Positions 60,523 to 64,000 of a stretch of DNA of 64,000 nucleotides are shown here, piece after piece; within the stretch, counting starts at the first letter, position 1; each line of letters begins with the position of its first letter. Location of the stretch: contig CANNFA010000001.1 in assembly GCA_947503765.1 (NCBI GenBank), forward strand, positions 744,001 to 808,000, read 5' to 3'. Position numbers and translations under genes: made by a program. This stretch comes from an uncultured Paracoccaceae bacterium (GTDB taxonomy: Bacteria; Pseudomonadota; Alphaproteobacteria; Rhodobacterales; Rhodobacteraceae). The notes below the pieces were generated by a model, which was not told the origin of the DNA, made no database searches, and saw only the letters and a list, made by a program, of their open reading frames with translations.

Positions 60523-61557
60523 TCAAAGCGGCATCAGCGCCCAGTAATCGAGATCCAGAAGGACATCGGGCAGATAGCGGCCCGCATCGTCCTTCAGGGC
60601 GAAGGGCGCGCCGCCGCCCCGCGTCGCCACCAGGCGCAGCCGGATCGCGCCCACGCCCGGGGCGCCGGTTTCGGCCTTGTCCAGCACCTCGGACCAGGCG
60701 TGCAATGTTTCGCGCGCGAAACACGGGTTGGCATGGGTGCCGGCATTGAGGCCGACGATGGTCTGCGCATTGGCCAGCCCGTTGAAGGACAGCGCCCGCG
60801 CCATGGACATCACATGCCCGCCATAGATCAGCCGGCGCCCGTCTTCGCGCGCGCCGGTGTCGAAATGCACCCGCGCCGTGTTCTGCCACAGGCGCGTGGC
60901 CATCATGTGCTCGGCCTCTTCGAGCGTCACGCCGTCGACATGGTCGATCCGCTCGCCGATCTCGTAGTCGCCCCAGCGATGCGGCTCGCCGGCGAGGGCG
61001 AAATCATAGCCGGTGAAATCGAGGCCCGGCGGGACATGCAGGCTGGCCGGATCAACCGCATCCGCAAGTTGCGGGATCACCGGCTCGGGCGCGGGGGCGT
61101 CCGGGTCGCGTTTGCGGACCATGACCCAGCGCACGTAGTCGAGCACCGTCTGCCCCTCCTGGTTCAGCCCGCTGGTGCGGACCCAGACGATTCCGGTCTC
61201 GCCGCCGGAGGTCTGCTTGACGCCGATCACCTCGGACACGGCGCCGAGCGTGTCGCCGGGCCAGACCGGCGCGCGCCAGCGTCCCTCGGCATAGCCCAGG
61301 TTGGCGACGGCGTTCAGCGAGATGTCGGGCACCGTCTTGCCGAACACGGTGTGGAACGCGATCAGGTCGTCGAGCGGGCTGGCCGGCAGCCCGCAGGCCT
61401 GCGCGAAGGCGTCCGAGGAATGCAGCGCGTGGCGCGCAGGATAGAGCGCGTGGTACAGCGCCCGTTCGCCGGCGCCGACGGTGCGCGGCACGGCGTGGTG
61501 CAGCACCTGGCCCGGCGCGTAATCCTCGAAGAAGCGGCCCGCGCCGGTCTTGGCCAT
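60523..61557 (-). CDS. mch: Mesaconyl-CoA hydratase (beta-methylmalyl-CoA dehydratase)
   Basis: MaoC-like double hot-dog enzyme that hydrates mesaconyl-CoA to beta-methylmalyl-CoA in the ethylmalonyl-CoA pathway. The 344 residues match this family in length and content: GRFFEDYAPGQVLHHAVPRTVGAGERALYHALYPARHALHSSDAFA, GYAEGRWRAPVWPGDTLGAVSEVIG and GGHVMSMARALSFNGLANAQTIVGLNAGTHANPCFARET. ATG 61557 is used; GTG 61563 overlaps the DUF1737 stop. The cluster also holds a malyl-CoA lyase-like gene. Confidence 0.88.
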   Translation of the reverse strand: MAKTGAGRFFEDYAPGQVLHHAVPRTVGAGERALYHALYPARHALHSSDAFAQACGLPASPLDDLIAFHTVFGKTVPDISLNAVANLGYAEGRWRAPVWPGDTLGAVSEVIGVKQTSGGETGIVWVRTSGLNQEGQTVLDYVRWVMVRKRDPDAPAPEPVIPQLADAVDPASLHVPPGLDFTGYDFALAGEPHRWGDYEIGERIDHVDGVTLEEAEHMMATRLWQNTARVHFDTGAREDGRRLIYGGHVMSMARALSFNGLANAQTIVGLNAGTHANPCFARETLHAWSEVLDKAETGAPGVGAIRLRLVATRGGGAPFALKDDAGRYLPDVLLDLDYWALMPL

Positions 61558-61559
61558 GC

Positions 61560-61763
61560 TCACAACTCTCCGAGTTTCTGGTCGGGGCTGTATGTACCCT
61601 CAACGTCCTTGGTGACGGCCTGCGCACAGCGCATCCGGCCGGTCGCGGCATCGAACCCGTAGGCGGGGGCGCCGTAAAGCTCCCAGCCTCGGGACAGCGC
61701 GCGCGTCACCTTGTGGCAGAAGGCAGAGGTGTCGTCCTCGGTCAGCAGGCGGTAGGCTTTCAT
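61560..61763 (-). CDS. DUF1737 family protein
   Basis: A 67-residue small protein of the DUF1737 family: MKAYRLLTEDDTSAFCHKVTRALSRGWELYGAPAYGFDAATGRMRCAQAVTKDVEG. The LxxGWxLxGxP centre is the family mark. Function unknown. It lies between mch and nnrU in a tightly packed minus-strand operon (8 bases from nnrU, overlapping the possible GTG start of mch), so it may serve the same pathway or simply travel with it. Confidence 0.85.
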   Translation of the reverse strand: MKAYRLLTEDDTSAFCHKVTRALSRGWELYGAPAYGFDAATGRMRCAQAVTKDVEGTYSPDQKLGEL

Positions 61764-61771
61764 GGGCGGAC

Positions 61772-62335
61772 CTATGCAGCGAAGGGATAATAGCCGAGCC
61801 AGGTGTGAACCCAGGCGATGACGCCGAAGACCACCACGCTGATCACCGCAAGGCGCAGGTCGCCCATCGCGCTGCCGCCCTGCCAGGGCGTCCAGATCGG
61901 TTCGGCACGGTTGATCGTGACGATCTCGACGATCGCCCACAGGCCGAGCAGCCCGAACAGCAGAAGCGAGGCCAGATCGCCGTTGACGATCAGGTGCGCA
62001 ACCGCCCAGGTCAGCATGCCCAGCAGCATCGGGTGCCGCATCCGGGCGCGCAGGCGGCTTTTCGAACTGCCCAGGCCGAACAGCGCGACGGCGATCAGCA
62101 TCAGGAGGTTGTTGAGGTGCCGCGTCCAGGCCGGGGTGTCGTAGACCGGAACGATATCGGCCGCGCGATAGCCGATCACCATCAGCACCAGCGAGACCAG
62201 CAGCACCAGCGCGAGCGCGCCCTTGGCCCCGCCATCGCCGATCCGGGCGGTCATCGCCGCGCGCTGCGCCGGTGCGGCACGCTTGAACAGGTGCGCTGCC
62301 CACCACAGCGCGATACCGAGGATCAGAAGGGTCAT
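61772..62335 (-). CDS. NnrU family membrane protein
   Basis: The 187 residues have about five membrane helices and the NnrU signature: LILGIALWWAAHLFKRAAPAQRAAM, YDTPAWTRHLNNLLMLIAVALFGLG, RMRHPMLLGMLTWAVAHLIVNGDLASLLLFGLLGLWAIVEI. NnrU was first noted in denitrifiers, but many copies are unrelated to nitrogen oxides; the isomerase-like relative Z-ISO is in the same superfamily. Here the operon partners are malyl/mesaconyl-CoA genes, so its role is open. It overlaps the upstream gene by 4 bases. Confidence 0.87.
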   Translation of the reverse strand: MTLLILGIALWWAAHLFKRAAPAQRAAMTARIGDGGAKGALALVLLVSLVLMVIGYRAADIVPVYDTPAWTRHLNNLLMLIAVALFGLGSSKSRLRARMRHPMLLGMLTWAVAHLIVNGDLASLLLFGLLGLWAIVEIVTINRAEPIWTPWQGGSAMGDLRLAVISVVVFGVIAWVHTWLGYYPFAA

Positions 62336-63192
62336 TGTGCCATCTCCAATGCGGTGATCGCCGCGGCGCGGGCCAGGGTCGCGCGGGCGGTGCTGACATG
62401 CAGGTTCTCGACGATGCTGCCATCGACCACGGCAACCCCCTGCCCTTCGGCTTCGGCGGCCTCGAACGCGTCGATCTGGCGCCGGGCGAGATCGACCTCG
62501 TCCTCGGAAGGGGCGAAGGCGGCGTTGGCGGCGGCGATCTGGGCCGGGTGGATCAGCGTCTTGCCGTCGAAGCCCATGTCGCGGCCCTGTTCGCATTCCG
62601 CGCGCAGCCCGTCCTCGTCGCGAAAGGCGTTGTACACGCCATCGATGCAGACCGCGCCATGGGCACGCGCCGCCAGCAGCGCGGTTTGCAGGCTGGTCAG
62701 CAGCGGCATCCTGTCGGCGCGGTGGCGGCAGTCGAGATCCTTGGCGAGATCGTTGGTGCCCAGCACCATGCCCTTGAGCCGCGGATGCGCGGCGATGGCG
62801 GCGGCGTTGAGGATGCCGGCGGGGGTCTCGATCATCGCCCACAGGTCGATATCGCCGGCAAGCCCGGCCAGCGCATCCAGATCGGCGGGCGCGCCGACCT
62901 TCGGCAGCAAGAGCGCATCCGGCACCGCCGAGACCGCGGCGGCGATGTCGGCCCGGCCCCAATCCGTATCCGGCGCGTTGACGCGCACGATGCGCGCCCG
63001 GCTGCCGTAACCGCCCTGCCGCAAGGCGCGCACCAGCGTGTCGCGGGCGGCGTCCTTTTCGGCGGGCGCCACGGCGTCCTCGAGATCGAAGATGATGGCG
63101 TCGGCCGGCAGGGCACGGGCCTTGTCCAGCGCACGCTCTTTCGAGGCGGGGATATAGAGAACGGAACGGTAGGGCCGGGTATGGCTTGCCAT
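62332..63192 (-). CDS. HpcH/HpaI (CitE-like) malyl-CoA lyase/thioesterase-like protein
   Basis: TIM-barrel enzyme of the CitE/malyl-CoA lyase family. The 286 residues include RSVLYIPASKERALDKARALPADAIIFDLEDAVAPAEK, RIVRVNAPDT, LWAMIETPAGILNA (metal Glu), MVLGTNDLAKDLDC, and CIDGVYNAFRDEDGL / GFDGKTLIHPAQI. Length and the YIPASKERALDKA start fit (3S)-malyl-CoA thioesterase (Mcl2) better than the larger malyl-CoA lyase Mcl1; the reaction is inferred. ATG 63192 was chosen over 63210 because AAGGCGAG lies upstream. It heads an operon with nnrU, DUF1737 and mch. Confidence 0.85.
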   Translation of the reverse strand: MASHTRPYRSVLYIPASKERALDKARALPADAIIFDLEDAVAPAEKDAARDTLVRALRQGGYGSRARIVRVNAPDTDWGRADIAAAVSAVPDALLLPKVGAPADLDALAGLAGDIDLWAMIETPAGILNAAAIAAHPRLKGMVLGTNDLAKDLDCRHRADRMPLLTSLQTALLAARAHGAVCIDGVYNAFRDEDGLRAECEQGRDMGFDGKTLIHPAQIAAANAAFAPSEDEVDLARRQIDAFEAAEAEGQGVAVVDGSIVENLHVSTARATLARAAAITALEMAQ

Positions 63193-63410
63193 GATTCTCG
63201 CCTTGTTCATCTGCGCCCGTGAAACGACCATGCGGCGGCCATCGAGGCAAGCGCCGAATTGCCGCGGAAAACAGCGGCTTGAATGATGAAAGCGGTGTGC
63301 CGGACGGAAGGTTAACAAATTGTTTCCGATTGCCGCGCCATTCTTTGCGCATCCCGGACACGAGCGGCACAGCGCGCCGGCGGGTCCGGCAGGCAGAAGG
63401 GACGGCATTG

Positions 63411-63719
63411 ATGAAACAGGCATTTCTGGCACTCACCCTGGGGCTCGGCACGGCGGTTGGGCATGGCGCGGCGGCAAAGGCCGGCAATTGCGCCGACCGC
63501 GACATCGTCATCGCGCGGCTGGCCGAAGGCTATGGCGAAAGCCGCCAGTCGGTCGGGCTGGGCACGAACAGCGCGGTGATCGAAACCTTCGCCTCGCTGG
63601 AAACCGGCACCTGGACCATCACCGTGACGACGCCGGAGGGCATCACCTGCCTGGTGGCGAGCGGCCAGGCCTTCGAACGGGTGGACGAGGCGCCGGCGCC
63701 GGCAGGCGTGGGGCTGTGA
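63411..63719 (+). CDS. Small exported protein of unknown function
   Basis: The 102-residue protein has a signal peptide (MKQAFLALTLGLGTAVGHGAAAKA) and a small mature domain with two Cys (GNCADRDIVIARLAEGYGESRQSVGLGTNSAVIETFASLETGTWTITVTTPEGITCLVASG), probably one disulfide. Similar small periplasmic proteins are common in Rhodobacteraceae, often annotated as hypothetical. It is divergent from the malyl-CoA lyase-like gene; GAAGGGACG provides a ribosome site. Confidence 0.7.
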   Translation: MKQAFLALTLGLGTAVGHGAAAKAGNCADRDIVIARLAEGYGESRQSVGLGTNSAVIETFASLETGTWTITVTTPEGITCLVASGQAFERVDEAPAPAGVGL

Positions 63720-63748
63720 CCCGGCGGTCGGTCGCGGGCGGCGACGCC

Positions 63749-63803
63749 GGGGGGCTGTCTGCCCCCCGGAGCCCCCCGAAGGTACTTCCGGCAAGATGAG
63801 GGG
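63749..63803. repeat. Dispersed extragenic element, copy E
   Basis: The hairpin GGGGGGC-TGTCT-GCCCCCC (63749-63767) is identical to that at 55582-55600. It is followed by GGAGCCCCCCGAAGGTACTT, CCGGCAAGATGAGG, a diverged form of the GATATTT...GAAGAAG tail. It lies 30 bases after the small exported protein and 134 before mdh, and could end the former transcript. Confidence 0.65.
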
Positions 63804-63936
63804 GCCGGGGAAGGCGGCAAAGGCGGCGCGCATCCCGGCCGCGAAACCGAAATGCCGCAGAGCGCCGCGCTTGCGCCCTGCGCGGTGAAGGACTAGGCAT
63901 CGCGTCGAAATCCAACTGGACCGGAGACGCAATCAC

Positions 63937-64000
63937 ATGGCCAGACCGAAAATCGCCCTGATCGGGGCCGGACAGATCGGCGGGACGCTTGCGCATCTCG
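63937..64000 (+). CDS. mdh: Malate dehydrogenase, first 21 codons (3' truncated by window edge)
   Basis: The visible start [21 protein letters not shown] is the characteristic N-terminus of alphaproteobacterial LDH-like malate dehydrogenase, with the NAD-binding GAGQIGG loop. The enzyme oxidises malate to oxaloacetate in the TCA cycle. ACCGGAGACG gives a GGAG ribosome site about 11 bases upstream. In related genomes mdh leads into sucCD; here only its start is in view. It sits beyond sdhCDAB, on the opposite strand. Confidence 0.9.

Overview
The window is a high-GC alphaproteobacterial chromosome segment, most likely from a member of the Rhodobacteraceae. The main reasons are the divergent regB / senC-regA redox locus, the hemD-mic60-hemY gene order, the sdhCDAB block beside mdh, ethylmalonyl-CoA pathway type genes (a mesaconyl-CoA hydratase and a malyl-CoA lyase/thioesterase-like protein), and a small Rhodobacteraceae-style extragenic element ending in CCGGCGGGGATATTT. 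Species cannot be named from the sequence. Genes lie on both strands in short operons, many with 4-bp ATGA/GTGA overlaps.

Layout. 1-555: 3' end of a succinate-semialdehyde dehydrogenase. 691-1518: DUF6473 protein. 1.6-11.7 kb: a type II secretion operon in the unusual order gspG-H-I-J-K-L-M-C-D-E-F, followed by an unrecognised 208-aa gene. 12.7-17.8 kb: gpmI, an EnvC-like murein hydrolase activator, ctpA, rppH and a small exported protein. 17.9-23.5 kb: a shortened dnaE2 and rnr, converging on a gap that holds two inverted extragenic elements and a terminator. 23.6-27.4 kb: dapE and dapD, with a Hint-domain gene and a small unknown gene between them. 27.5-31.3 kb: LOG-family protein, rlmN and a PAS-only protein. 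31.3-34.6 kb: regB / senC, regA and a lipoprotein. 34.6-39.7 kb: GNAT, HD hydrolase, DUF2853, PRC-barrel protein, ahcY, a 240-bp non-coding tandem duplication and an EVE protein. 39.7-45.6 kb: gpsA-tsaD diverging from hemD-mic60-hemY. 45.7-49.2 kb: tRNA-Thr, the ectoine uptake operon ehuBCDA and tRNA-Arg. 49.2-50.0 kb: an AT-richer patch with one unknown membrane protein. 50.0-55.6 kb: NDUFS4-like protein, sodC, uvrB, three small proteins and deoD. 55.7-64.0 kb: small zinc ribbon, sdhCDAB, DUF4344 protein, mesaconyl-CoA hydratase, DUF1737, NnrU, malyl-CoA lyase-like protein, a small exported protein and the first codons of mdh.

Functional themes. One is protein export: a T2SS with eleven core genes but no prepilin peptidase in view. 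Another is respiratory and redox control: RegBA/SenC, Sdh, an NDUFS4-like protein, and HemD/HemY with Mic60. A third is C4/C5 acid metabolism linking succinate, malate and mesaconyl-CoA. Osmolyte uptake (Ehu), lysine/peptidoglycan precursor synthesis (DapD/DapE), cell-wall turnover (EnvC/CtpA) and DNA repair (UvrB, DnaE2) complete the set. No phage, insertion sequence, CRISPR array or rRNA was seen.

The least explained material is mostly non-coding. It comprises a dispersed palindrome-associated element, a 26-bp perfect inverted repeat before dnaE2, the 240-bp tandem duplication upstream of ahcY, and long hairpins just after ahcY and sdhB. All assignments come from reading the sequence; no database search was run.
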